Positions 39,162 to 47,565 of a stretch of 64,000 nucleotides of DNA are shown piece by piece (the stretch's first letter is position 1; every line of letters starts with the position of its first letter). The position numbers and the translations under genes are program-made. The DNA lies in assembly GCA_046330315.1 (NCBI GenBank), contig JAXLSZ010000005.1:62001-126000 (forward strand), given 5' to 3'. This DNA is from JAXLSZ01 sp046330315. GTDB lineage: Bacteria; Actinomycetota; Thermoleophilia; Solirubrobacterales; 70-9. The notes under the pieces were generated by a model. The model ran no database searches. It worked only from the letters and a program-made list of their open reading frames with translations, and was not told the DNA's origin.

Positions 39162-40598
39162 ATGCTCGGCCTGCGTTCCGCACCCCGGCGGAGCGAGATC
39201 CTCGTCGGCACCGATAGGCGGCCCCGCGACTACTACCTGCGGCGCATGCTCTTGGCAGCCGACCTGCTCGGGGTCATCCTGGCGATCGTCCTTGCCTTCG
39301 CCCTCGCCTCGCAGCGGGCCTCACCGGTGTCCGATGCCCTCCTGGCGCTCCCGGCTCTGGTGCTCTGGGCGCTGATCCTGCGTTCCTACCGCCTCTATGA
39401 CAATCGCATGCGCCGGATCGACTCGGGCGCACTCGACGACCTCGGCCCGCTGTTCCATGCGGTGGTCCTCGGCGTCCTGGCCACCTGGCTCCTCTACCGG
39501 GTGGTTGCCCCGGACAAGAGGCCGGTTCTCGAGGAGCTCGTCCTCTTCGGCCTCCTCTCGTTGCTGCTGATCTGCTCACTGCGCCAGGTGGCGACCAGGG
39601 CGCACCTGGAGCTGCAGGGACCGGAGCGGGTCTTGCTGGCCTGCTGCTCGGACACGATCTGCCAGCTGAGGGACAAGGTCGCACGCCACCCCGAGTACGG
39701 GATGGAGATCACGGACGAGATCTCCACCGACGCCGGCGGGAGCCGCCCCGAGGGGGGCCCGCGGGGGGCGCCCGGAGAGCTGGAGGACAGCGTCACAAGG
39801 GGGGGATTCGACCACCTGCTCCTCCAGATCGGAGGCCAGATCAGGGGAGAGGACGCGGTTCGGCTGATGCGCCTGTGCCACGTCAACCGGGTCAGATTCA
39901 GCGTCGTTCCCGAACGAAGGCATCTCCTCAACCCGGGCGCCGAGATCGACCGTGTCGAGGGTCTGGGGATCCTGGTCTATGACCCGCCGGTGCTCTCCCG
40001 ATCGTCCAGCTTCCTCAAGCGCTCGCTCGACGTGGCGATCTCAGCGCCGGCCTTGCTCGTCGTTTCCCCGCTGTGGCCGCTGATCGCCCTGGCGATCAAG
40101 CTCGACTCACCCGGCCCCGTGTTCTTCAGCCAGGTCCGTGTCGGCAGGAGAGGCAGGCGCTTCCGACTGCTCAAGTTCAGGACCATGCGGGTGGACGCCG
40201 AGCGGCAGGTCGAGGCTTTGATGCAGAGAAGCAGCGACCCCGACTGGCTGATCCTCGACGAGGATCCCAGGATCACCAGGGTCGGGCGCCTGCTTCGCCG
40301 CACGAGTCTCGACGAGACTCCCCAACTGTGGAACGTTCTCCGCGGCGAAATGAGCATCGTCGGGCCAAGGCCGCTTCCCGAGAGGGACGACCACCGCGTC
40401 GCCGGCTGGGCCAGGAGCCGGCTTGACATGCGGCCCGGGCTCACCGGCCCCTGGCAGGTGATGGGCCGAAGCGACATCCCGTTCAGAGAGATGCTCGAGA
40501 TCGATTACGACTACGCGTCGGGATGGTCGCTGTGGAACGACATCAAGCTCATCCTTCGGACCGTCCCTGCCGTGCTCCTGCGCCGTGGCTCGAACTGA
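39162..40598 (+). CDS. Polyprenyl-phosphate sugar phosphotransferase (chain-initiating)
   Basis: 478 residues from ATG 39162, chosen because AGAGGGG lies six bases before it; a TTG at 39048 would add 38 basic residues. Four or five N-terminal helices (LLGVILAIVLAFALAS, LLALPALVLWALILRSY, VVLGVLATWLLYR), a Rossmann-like middle domain, and from about residue 285 the bacterial sugar transferase domain: KRSLDVAISAPALLVVSP, DSPGPVFFSQVRVGRRGRRF, KFRTMRVDAE, RRTSLDETPQLWNVLRGEMS, VGPRPLPE. It transfers a sugar-1-phosphate to undecaprenyl phosphate at the membrane, starting the repeat unit. Confidence 0.92.
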   Translation: MLGLRSAPRRSEILVGTDRRPRDYYLRRMLLAADLLGVILAIVLAFALASQRASPVSDALLALPALVLWALILRSYRLYDNRMRRIDSGALDDLGPLFHAVVLGVLATWLLYRVVAPDKRPVLEELVLFGLLSLLLICSLRQVATRAHLELQGPERVLLACCSDTICQLRDKVARHPEYGMEITDEISTDAGGSRPEGGPRGAPGELEDSVTRGGFDHLLLQIGGQIRGEDAVRLMRLCHVNRVRFSVVPERRHLLNPGAEIDRVEGLGILVYDPPVLSRSSSFLKRSLDVAISAPALLVVSPLWPLIALAIKLDSPGPVFFSQVRVGRRGRRFRLLKFRTMRVDAERQVEALMQRSSDPDWLILDEDPRITRVGRLLRRTSLDETPQLWNVLRGEMSIVGPRPLPERDDHRVAGWARSRLDMRPGLTGPWQVMGRSDIPFREMLEIDYDYASGWSLWNDIKLILRTVPAVLLRRGSN

Positions 40599-40624
40599 AC
40601 GCGATCAGGGAGAGCCGGGCGGGC

Positions 40625-42058
40625 TCAGAACCCGAAGGGGGGCTGGTAGAAGTCGGCAACCGGCTTCAGCGAGAAGGGCACGGACACCTCGCCCCTGAAG
40701 ACCGCCCTGACGAGCGTCCTTGGCCCGATGTCCGGGCGCGGGCCGACCGCGCCGCCGAACACCCCGCTCGCACCCGCGGTAGCCCGCGCCACCGCGCGCC
40801 ACCCGCGAGCGGTCCTGACCTCGACCCGCACCGAGCCGGCCTGGCTGGTCGGAGTGCGGCCCCACAACGAGAAGCCGCGGCCTCGCGGAAACGCAACGAA
40901 GGGGAACCGGAACCCCCGCAGCAGCCTCTTGGGACGATCGTCGGCCATCGAGGCGCCTCGGAAGTAGAGGCCTCCCTGGGAAAACCCGTCGGGCGGGTCG
41001 TCGCGCAGCAGGTACCAGAAGAAGTGGCTGACGCCGGCCTTCCAGGCGCGATAGAGCGCCTCCGAGGTCCATCTCGCGGCGATCGCCATCTTCAGGCCGC
41101 CGGGGTCGGGCGGCTTGGTGGAGTAGGTGAATTCGGTGATCCACAGGGGAGTGCGCCTGTACATGCCACTGATCCGCCCGGCCCGGTCGGCGGCGCGCAG
41201 CAAGCGCTGGAGCTCTCCGAGGTCTCCCATCTCCACCTGGTCGAGGAGCGGCGCCTTGTGGACCGGGCTGCCTGAGGTATAGGGGTGGATGTCGAATATG
41301 TCGAAGCGCACTCCTCCACCGCAATTGCCCCGAGTGGGCCTGGGTGCGCGCCGGCCCGTCATGCAGAGGAGCGCGCGGGCAAAGCGCAGCGGCGGGGTGG
41401 TCCCGAGGGGGGCAAGCCCCGCGGCGAGAACGACGTTCGAACCGTGGACCGACTTGACCGTCTCGTAGAACCTGTTGAGAAGGGCCCGGTAGAGCCTCGC
41501 GGAGGTCTTCCCGCCCCTTCCCTGGGGCCGCCAGAAGATCTTCAGGTTTGGCTCGTTGAGGGCCTGCCAGAACCGCACGCGGGGTAGGCCAAGGAAGTGC
41601 CCGCCGTAACGGGTAGCGGCGGCCTTGGAGAAGGCGGCGAGCATCGCCGGGTCCGGGTCGCAGACAAGGGCTTCGTCGGAGTGGCACCTCTGTGCCCACC
41701 GGGGGGCGCCGTAGACCGTCAGCAGCGGTGTGCGGCCCTTCTCCACAGCGTTCGACACCCAAGCGTCGACCGCAGCCCAATCGTAGTTCGGATCGGCAGG
41801 ATCCCCGGGATGCCAGTCGGCCGGCTCGTTGGCGGGCGCGACCGCCGACCAGGCCAGATTCCTTGCAACCATCGCCGCTCCGGAATGCTGCACGCGCTCG
41901 AATGCGAGCGGCTCGATCTCGTTCTGAGTGCCGGAGACGCCGGTGACGAGGGGACGGCCGGAGGCGGGCGCGCTTCCGCCGCAGAGCGCGAGAGCCCCCG
42001 CCACGAGGAGGAGGGCGACCGACCGCCGGGCGGCCGTGATCGGGGCGACGCCCGCCAT
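40625..42058 (-). CDS. Secreted glycoside hydrolase, PslG/GH39-like
   Basis: 477 residues from ATG 42058. Signal peptide with hydrophobic core SVALLLVAGALALCGGS. A TIM-barrel glycosidase of clan A is indicated by the acid/base motif RFWQALNEPNLKIF (Glu near residue 168) and the nucleophile motif TPLWITEFTYSTKP (Glu near 309). DIHPY and SHFFWYLLRDD are other barrel-strand ends. PslG in Pseudomonas, a GH39 endoglycosidase encoded in the Psl cluster, is the closest functional parallel I know. It may trim or release the polysaccharide outside the membrane. The C-terminal 90 residues form a beta domain. Confidence 0.82.
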   Translation of the reverse strand: MAGVAPITAARRSVALLLVAGALALCGGSAPASGRPLVTGVSGTQNEIEPLAFERVQHSGAAMVARNLAWSAVAPANEPADWHPGDPADPNYDWAAVDAWVSNAVEKGRTPLLTVYGAPRWAQRCHSDEALVCDPDPAMLAAFSKAAATRYGGHFLGLPRVRFWQALNEPNLKIFWRPQGRGGKTSARLYRALLNRFYETVKSVHGSNVVLAAGLAPLGTTPPLRFARALLCMTGRRAPRPTRGNCGGGVRFDIFDIHPYTSGSPVHKAPLLDQVEMGDLGELQRLLRAADRAGRISGMYRRTPLWITEFTYSTKPPDPGGLKMAIAARWTSEALYRAWKAGVSHFFWYLLRDDPPDGFSQGGLYFRGASMADDRPKRLLRGFRFPFVAFPRGRGFSLWGRTPTSQAGSVRVEVRTARGWRAVARATAGASGVFGGAVGPRPDIGPRTLVRAVFRGEVSVPFSLKPVADFYQPPFGF

Positions 42059-42078
42059 CACCCACCCACCGAACAATG

Positions 42079-42115
42079 GATCCGGGTCACATTTCCATTT
42101 TTCGACACCCGGATC
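42079..42115. promoter_or_regulatory. 9-bp perfect inverted repeat upstream of the glycosidase gene
   Basis: GATCCGGGT (42079-42087) and ACCCGGATC (42107-42115), 19-bp AT-richer spacer, between the GT4 stop and the glycosidase start, about 20 bp before the latter. It could be an operator, or a hairpin in the read-through transcript. Confidence 0.45.
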
Positions 42116-42158
42116 AGGATATCGATGGCCATTTCGCACGCCGAGCAGGGACGGGCGA

Positions 42159-43289
42159 TCACTCCATCGCTCGACCACACGCAAAACGGCACGCCTCGAT
42201 GAAGGCGTCGGCCATCGCCGCATGGGAAAAGCGCTCCGCATCGTCGGCAGCCTGCCGGCCGAGTCGCTGCGCCAGCTCTCGATCCTCCAACAGCATTCGC
42301 AGCGCCTCGGCGAGACGGCGCTCGTCACCCTCTGGAAAGACGATGCCGTTGCGGCCGTCGATCACCAACCCTCCCGCCCCTGCGCCGACCGCGTCGCTGA
42401 CCACGGCAGGCAGCCCCGAATGCATGGCCTCGTTGACGACCAGCCCCCAGGGCTCCTTCCCGTGGCGGCCGCTCAGGGACGGGAGGACCAGGCAGCGGGC
42501 CCCGGCGAGCTCGCCGACCAGATCCCTCTGGGACAGCTGTCCCGCGAAGCTGATCCTCTCGTCCCCCTCCGCCATGGCGACCAGGCGCTCCCTCTGCGCC
42601 CCGGAACCGACGATGCGCAGCCGGGCCCGCGGTTCCTCGACCCTTCCGAACGCGGTGATCAGGCCCTCCACCCCTTTGACCGGCGCGAGCCGTCCCACGT
42701 AGAGGACCGTGGGCGGTCGTGGCCCGAAATCCCGGACGGCGGCGAACCTCTCTGACTCCACGGCCTGCCCGGCGACGAAGACCTTCTCCGGCCTGACGCC
42801 CGGACTCTTCAGCACATGACGCTTCACATGGGCTCCATACGCCACGACCGCATCCGACTTCCGGTACAGCACACGTGTAAACGGCTCGGTGACGCGGTGG
42901 AGACCCGATGTCGGGTGTGACCAGATTCCAGTCCACAAGACAAACGGGAGCCGCTTCACACGCGTGATCCCGAACACCCACGGCACCATCAGCTTTCCGT
43001 TGATGCACTTGACCACGACGTCATATCTGGATCTCGACAGACGAGCGGCGAGTCCGGGCATGACCACCTGGTTTCCAAGCCTCCAGCTGGACATGGCCAC
43101 CTCCGGGTACTTGCCCTTGTGATGGACGATGCTGCTGCCGAGGTACCTCTCGGGATGCGATGAGGACGAGAAGAAGAACTCGATGTCCGCCCTTCTCGCC
43201 AACTCTTCGAACAGCGGCTTCCGGTAGTGAGGGGCGAGATTGGTGACAAAGGCAATCCGCAGATCGGTCTGCACGCAGCGCTCCGTCAC
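42159..43289 (-). CDS. GT4-family glycosyltransferase
   Basis: 376 residues from GTG 43289, one base overlapping the WecG stop (TAGTG). GT-B fold: N-terminal RIAFVTNLAPHYRKPLFEEL, acceptor side with VVVKCINGKLMVP, C-terminal TVLYVGRLAPVKGVEGLITA, RLRIVGSGAQRERL, and the donor-site PSLSGRHGKEPWGLVVNEAM with the E(x7)E pattern. Sugar specificity cannot be read. Pairs with WecG in a two-gene operon. Confidence 0.9.
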   Translation of the reverse strand: MTERCVQTDLRIAFVTNLAPHYRKPLFEELARRADIEFFFSSSSHPERYLGSSIVHHKGKYPEVAMSSWRLGNQVVMPGLAARLSRSRYDVVVKCINGKLMVPWVFGITRVKRLPFVLWTGIWSHPTSGLHRVTEPFTRVLYRKSDAVVAYGAHVKRHVLKSPGVRPEKVFVAGQAVESERFAAVRDFGPRPPTVLYVGRLAPVKGVEGLITAFGRVEEPRARLRIVGSGAQRERLVAMAEGDERISFAGQLSQRDLVGELAGARCLVLPSLSGRHGKEPWGLVVNEAMHSGLPAVVSDAVGAGAGGLVIDGRNGIVFPEGDERRLAEALRMLLEDRELAQRLGRQAADDAERFSHAAMADAFIEACRFACGRAME

Positions 43290-44068
43290 TACCGCGAGGA
43301 CCACCCTCGGGGAGCCTGGCGATAGAGCCGCGGGGGATGCAACAGGACCGCGGCCAGGAATGCGGGGTTGTTGCGAAGGTACCTGCGCCAGAGCCGCCGG
43401 GGCTCTCGCGACAGCCTGAACAGCCACTCCAGCCCGGTGAGCTGGGCCCAGCGGGGACCCGGGGCCTTCAGCCCGGCGTGGACGTCGAAAGCCGCACCGA
43501 CCCCGATCATCACCGCCGGACTGATCCTGCCGAGATGCGCCGCCATCCATCGCTCCTGCTTGGGGGTGGATATTCCGACCCAGACGACGTCGGCGCCGCT
43601 TGCGTTGATTCGGGCCACGACCTCTTCGTCCTCGGCCCGGGTAAGCGGGCGGAAGGGAGGAGATTGGGTTCCCGCGACAACCAGGCCGGGGAAGCGCGCC
43701 AGCAGCCGATCTGCCAGCAGCTCCGGAGTGCCGGGCGCCCCCCCGTAGAAGTAGACCGACCAACCCCTTCGTTCGGCGAGCTCGCAGCCGCAGGCGAGGA
43801 GATCCACACCGCGGACCTGCCTGATCGATCTCGCCCCGGCTGCCCAACCGCACCAGACCATGGGTCTGCCGTCTGGCACGGTGATGCGGGAATCCCGGTG
43901 GATCCGCCTCAGTTCGGGATCGCGGCGGCTCTCCATCACGCCGTGGACCCCCGTGACGCACACGTAGCCGTGCTCCCGCCGGCGAATCAACGCCTCGATC
44001 CCCTCGAGCGTCCGCGGCATCGTGGTCACATCCACGCCGACCCCGAGCACGTCAACCCGCTCACGCAT
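43289..44068 (-). CDS. WecG/TagA/CpsF-family glycosyltransferase
   Basis: 259 residues from ATG 44068 (MRERVDVLGVGVDVTTMPRT). GT26 features: VCVTGVHGVMESRRDPELRR, ITVPDGRPMVWCGWAAG (Asp of the proposed catalytic DG pair), SVYFYGGAPGTPELLADRL, VWVGISTPKQERWMAAHLG, VMIGVGAAFDVHAGLKAPGP. These membrane-associated enzymes add ManNAcA or a similar second sugar to the lipid-linked first sugar. The extra C-terminal 50 residues are the usual membrane-contacting tail. Confidence 0.92.
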   Translation of the reverse strand: MRERVDVLGVGVDVTTMPRTLEGIEALIRRREHGYVCVTGVHGVMESRRDPELRRIHRDSRITVPDGRPMVWCGWAAGARSIRQVRGVDLLACGCELAERRGWSVYFYGGAPGTPELLADRLLARFPGLVVAGTQSPPFRPLTRAEDEEVVARINASGADVVWVGISTPKQERWMAAHLGRISPAVMIGVGAAFDVHAGLKAPGPRWAQLTGLEWLFRLSREPRRLWRRYLRNNPAFLAAVLLHPPRLYRQAPRGWSSR

Positions 44069-44153
44069 GATGCCCGCAAGACTACCCAGTGTAGGCTGAG
44101 CGCCGGCCCGGCAACGCGCAAGAGAGGAGCAGTGGACACCCGCAAGCCAAGAC

Positions 44154-46376
44154 ATGCCCGCTGACCCGAAGGCCATACTCGTTGCCGCGGTGGCGGGGAT
44201 CGCCTCACTGATCCTCGTCACCGTCACAGTGCACCTCCTCACACTGTGGGGCGGGTACCGCAGGCAGCTGATCCTGGCCCCGCTGCTCTTGGCTCTCGCA
44301 GCGTTCGCTCCAATAGCCATCGCGCTGGAGTTCAACCCCCGCAACGATCTCGGTGGGACGCCGACGGCACAACTCAACTGGGCATTCATTGCACTGTACC
44401 TGCTTGGCGTCTGTGTGCTGCTCCTGACCTCGCGCTCCTTCGGTGCGGGGTCACAGTACACCCGGGGAACGGCGATAGTCATCGTCACCTACTGGGCAGT
44501 GGGTGCCATTTCGAACTATCATGCCGGGTTGCAGCTCGGGCGTGTCTCCTTCCTCCTGGTTCCAATCGTCTTTGTCGCGGCCTGGTGGCTGAGGCCGGAG
44601 TACGACGACGCCATAGCCGTTCTCACCTATACCTGTATCGCGGTCTGTGGCGCGAGCCTGGTCGTCGCGCTGGTGGACCCCTCCTCTGCCTTCGTCGACC
44701 TTCCCACCCGGTTTCTGACCTTCCTGCATCACGATCGCCTGGCAGGTATCACGCAGCAACCGAACCAGTTGGGGCTGTTCGCCGCTGCGGGCGCCCTGCT
44801 GGCGTGGGACCGGGGGGGCTGGACGCGATGGGTCGGGCTCCCGGTCTGCATCCTAACCCTCCTGCTCTCCGAGGCCCGCGGGAGCTGGCTCGCCTTTGCC
44901 GTTGGGTTCGGGATCCTCCTGGCCGGGCACGGATTTCCGTCGCGGAACCGCGCCGAAGGGGAGTGGGGTCGCCACGCGGTTCGGCGCCGGTGGCTGGTCA
45001 GGGCCGGGCTGGCCGTCGCGGCGGCCGTCGGGGCGGCCGTCGCGGTGGTCGCGTACCTGGCCGACGTCGGCGACGTGCAGGGATTCACCGGACGCACCGA
45101 GATCTGGAGCTACGTCCTCGACCACTGGGGGGAGTCCCCGATTATCGGCCACGGTCCCGAGGTCTGGAAGGACCTGATCGGGGCCGGCCTGGTTCCGGCC
45201 TGGGGAAAGAACGGTCATGGCGTCTTCTTCGAGGCGCTATTCACGATGGGGATAGCCGGCGTGCTCCTGCTCGCGGCCCTTCTGGTCGTCTGGACGGCAA
45301 AATCGGCTCGGCCGGCGAGGCAGGGGGTCTGGCTGCCGCTCGCTCTGGAGGGATTGATCGTCGCCTACGGCCTGCTGGGGAGCCCGCTGAGAATCTGGTC
45401 GATCGGTCCCGAGGTCTGGCTGTTCTCGATCGTCCTGTTCCTCGACCCCGCGGAGGGGCTCTCAGCACCTCCGGTTCGGGGGAAGGCGGCCGCGCGGGCC
45501 GGGTCGGGAGAGGGGGGGCATCCGGACGTCACGAGCGTGACGGCCCTGCTCGCGTCTCACAACCGGCGCGAGAAGACACTGGAGTGCCTCGCCTCCTACT
45601 ACGGGCAGCGGGTCGGGCCGGACATCGGGTTGGGCGCCGTGCTGGTGGACGGCGGCAGCGCCGATTGGACGGCTGATGCGGTGCGCGAGCGATTCCCCCA
45701 GACCGAGGTGATCCGTGGCGGAGAAGACCTCTACTGGGCCGGAGCGATGGCATTGGCCGAGCAGGCTGCGCTCGGTGGCAACCCGGACTACCTCCTGTGG
45801 CTAAACGACGACGTGGTGCTCGATCCCGATGCCCTCTCGAGGCTGCTGGAGACGGCGACCGGGCCCGAGGGCAGCCGCATCGCGGTCGGGGCGATGCGCG
45901 ATCCCGACACCGGAGAGCTGACCTACTCGGGCCTTCGTCGCAGCGGGCGCCATCCTCTGAAATTGGAGCCGATCGAGCCCCGGGGCGATGCCATCGGGGT
46001 GGAGACGTTCAACGGGAATGCCGTGCTCGTCCCGAGGGGGGCCAGGGAGAGAATCGGCCGGGTGGACGGTGGGCTCGTCCATTCGGCGGCAGATCTCGAC
46101 TATGGCCTTCGCGCGGGCGAGGCTGGAGTGGTCAACGCGCTGGCTCCCGGCACGGTTGGCGTCTGCGCCCGCGACACCGAGCCCAGACCCTGGCTCGAGC
46201 GCTCGGCGACACGGAGGAGGAGGCTGGGCATCCTTCTCGGCCCCAAGGGTCTTCCGCCGCGCCCCCGGGCTCGCTATCTCAGCCATCACGGCGGTGTCCT
46301 CTGGTTCGTCTACTGGCTCGGCTCCTACGTTCGAGCCGCGCCCGCCGTTTTCGGCCCGGTGAGATCGGGGAGCTGA
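44154..46376 (+). CDS. O-antigen polymerase/ligase fused to a GT2 glycosyltransferase
   Basis: 740 residues in one uninterrupted frame. Residues 1 to about 430 are an integral membrane protein with about 11 helices; GITQQPNQLGLFAAAGAL, LLSEARGSWLAFAVGFG, GRTEIWSYVLDHWGESPIIG and GKNGHGVFFEALFTMG are hallmarks of the Wzy/WaaL O-antigen ligase superfamily. Residues from about 457 are a GT2 domain of the rhamnosyltransferase-like type: VTALLASHNRREKTLECLAS, VLVDGGSADWTADAVRE, LWLNDDVVLDPDALSRLLE (the DxD-like site near 553), VETFNGNAVLVPRGA. The link (EGLSAPPVRGKAAARAG) is flexible. Five ATA codons in the first half are unusual beside neighbouring regions. An internal GTG near 45538 could also start the GT2 part separately. 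Confidence 0.85.
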   Translation: MPADPKAILVAAVAGIASLILVTVTVHLLTLWGGYRRQLILAPLLLALAAFAPIAIALEFNPRNDLGGTPTAQLNWAFIALYLLGVCVLLLTSRSFGAGSQYTRGTAIVIVTYWAVGAISNYHAGLQLGRVSFLLVPIVFVAAWWLRPEYDDAIAVLTYTCIAVCGASLVVALVDPSSAFVDLPTRFLTFLHHDRLAGITQQPNQLGLFAAAGALLAWDRGGWTRWVGLPVCILTLLLSEARGSWLAFAVGFGILLAGHGFPSRNRAEGEWGRHAVRRRWLVRAGLAVAAAVGAAVAVVAYLADVGDVQGFTGRTEIWSYVLDHWGESPIIGHGPEVWKDLIGAGLVPAWGKNGHGVFFEALFTMGIAGVLLLAALLVVWTAKSARPARQGVWLPLALEGLIVAYGLLGSPLRIWSIGPEVWLFSIVLFLDPAEGLSAPPVRGKAAARAGSGEGGHPDVTSVTALLASHNRREKTLECLASYYGQRVGPDIGLGAVLVDGGSADWTADAVRERFPQTEVIRGGEDLYWAGAMALAEQAALGGNPDYLLWLNDDVVLDPDALSRLLETATGPEGSRIAVGAMRDPDTGELTYSGLRRSGRHPLKLEPIEPRGDAIGVETFNGNAVLVPRGARERIGRVDGGLVHSAADLDYGLRAGEAGVVNALAPGTVGVCARDTEPRPWLERSATRRRRLGILLGPKGLPPRPRARYLSHHGGVLWFVYWLGSYVRAAPAVFGPVRSGS

Positions 46377-46380
46377 GGGG

Positions 46381-47565
46381 GTGGCGCCCCATGTGGCCAT
46401 TGCGGGACCCGCCAACCCCCGGGAACTGGCCCGCTGGTTGAGCGAAACCGACCGCCGAACCGCAATCGAGCTGGCCGGGATGGGCGGTTCGCGAACCGTC
46501 GGCAACCTCGTGAACACCCTTCTGGAGGCGGGCTGCTCGGTCGAGGTGGTGACGCTCGATCCGAGCCTGGCGGAACCGCTCGAACTCGAGGGCTCGCACC
46601 TTCGGATCCTCGCCGGCCCCTACCGGCAGCGCCCCCGCCACCGGGCGCTGGACCTCTTTCGCGCCGAGCGCCGACAGGTCGAGCGGCTTCTCTCCATGAC
46701 CTCGGCGCCGGTGGTGCATGCCAACTGGACCTGCGAGTTCGCTCTCGGCGCTCTCGCGGCGGGGCGCCCGACGGTCGTCACCGCCCGCGACGCACCGCTG
46801 ACCATCCTTCGCTACATGCCCGACGCCTACCGGGCGGTGCGCGCCCTGATGTCGGTCGGGACCCGCCTGCGGCTTCGTTCGTTGACCGCGAACTCGCCCT
46901 ACCTCGCGGCGGCTTGGAGACGCCAGATGCTCTATCGCAGGGCGATTGCCGTGATCCCGAACATCGTCGCCCCGGTCGCCGGATCCGTGGACCGGAGTGG
47001 CGAAAGCTTGCCTCCGAGGATCCTCGACGTGACCGATGTGGGCCGGCGCAAGAACGTCACGGGGCTTCTCCGCGCGATGAAGCTGATCCTCGGCTCGCAT
47101 CCCGACGCCGGCCTGCGGATCGCCGGGAACGGGCTCACCCCCGGCTCGGAGCCGGCGCGGCTGGCGGAGGACCTCGGGCTCGGCCACGCGGTCGCGTTCC
47201 TCGGATACCTGGACACGGACCGCCTGCGGGAGGAGTACTCGAGCGCCACCGTGTTCGCCCACGCCTCGCTGGAGGAGTCGTTCGGGATGACCGTCGCCGA
47301 GGCGATGTCCCACGGCCTGCCGGTCATCGGGGGTTCCAGGGCGGGAGCGATCCCCTGGGTCCTGGACGGGGGAAGGGCCGGCCTCCTCGCAGACAGCAGC
47401 CGGCCGGTTGAGATCGCGCATGCGGTGTGCAGGCTGCTCGACGATGCTCGACTCAGGGCCAGGATCGGCAAGGCCGGCAGGAACCGGGTCGAGACTGCCT
47501 TCTCGCCCGCCAGGCTGGGGCCCGAGTGGCTGGAGACCTATGACCGCCTGGCCAGGAAGGGTTGA
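46381..47565 (+). CDS. GT4-family glycosyltransferase
   Basis: 394 residues from GTG 46381, four bases after the fusion gene. GT-B fold: SRTVGNLVNTLLEAGCSVEV, PVVHANWTCEFALGALAAGR, TARDAPLTILRYMP, SLTANSPYLAAAW; C-terminal domain PPRILDVTDVGRRKNVTGLL, GLRIAGNGLTPGSEPARLAE and the donor-site HASLEESFGMTVAEAMSHGL with EESFGM and E(x7)E. Sugar unknown. Its stop overlaps the flippase ATG (TGATG). Confidence 0.9.
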   Translation: MAPHVAIAGPANPRELARWLSETDRRTAIELAGMGGSRTVGNLVNTLLEAGCSVEVVTLDPSLAEPLELEGSHLRILAGPYRQRPRHRALDLFRAERRQVERLLSMTSAPVVHANWTCEFALGALAAGRPTVVTARDAPLTILRYMPDAYRAVRALMSVGTRLRLRSLTANSPYLAAAWRRQMLYRRAIAVIPNIVAPVAGSVDRSGESLPPRILDVTDVGRRKNVTGLLRAMKLILGSHPDAGLRIAGNGLTPGSEPARLAEDLGLGHAVAFLGYLDTDRLREEYSSATVFAHASLEESFGMTVAEAMSHGLPVIGGSRAGAIPWVLDGGRAGLLADSSRPVEIAHAVCRLLDDARLRARIGKAGRNRVETAFSPARLGPEWLETYDRLARKG

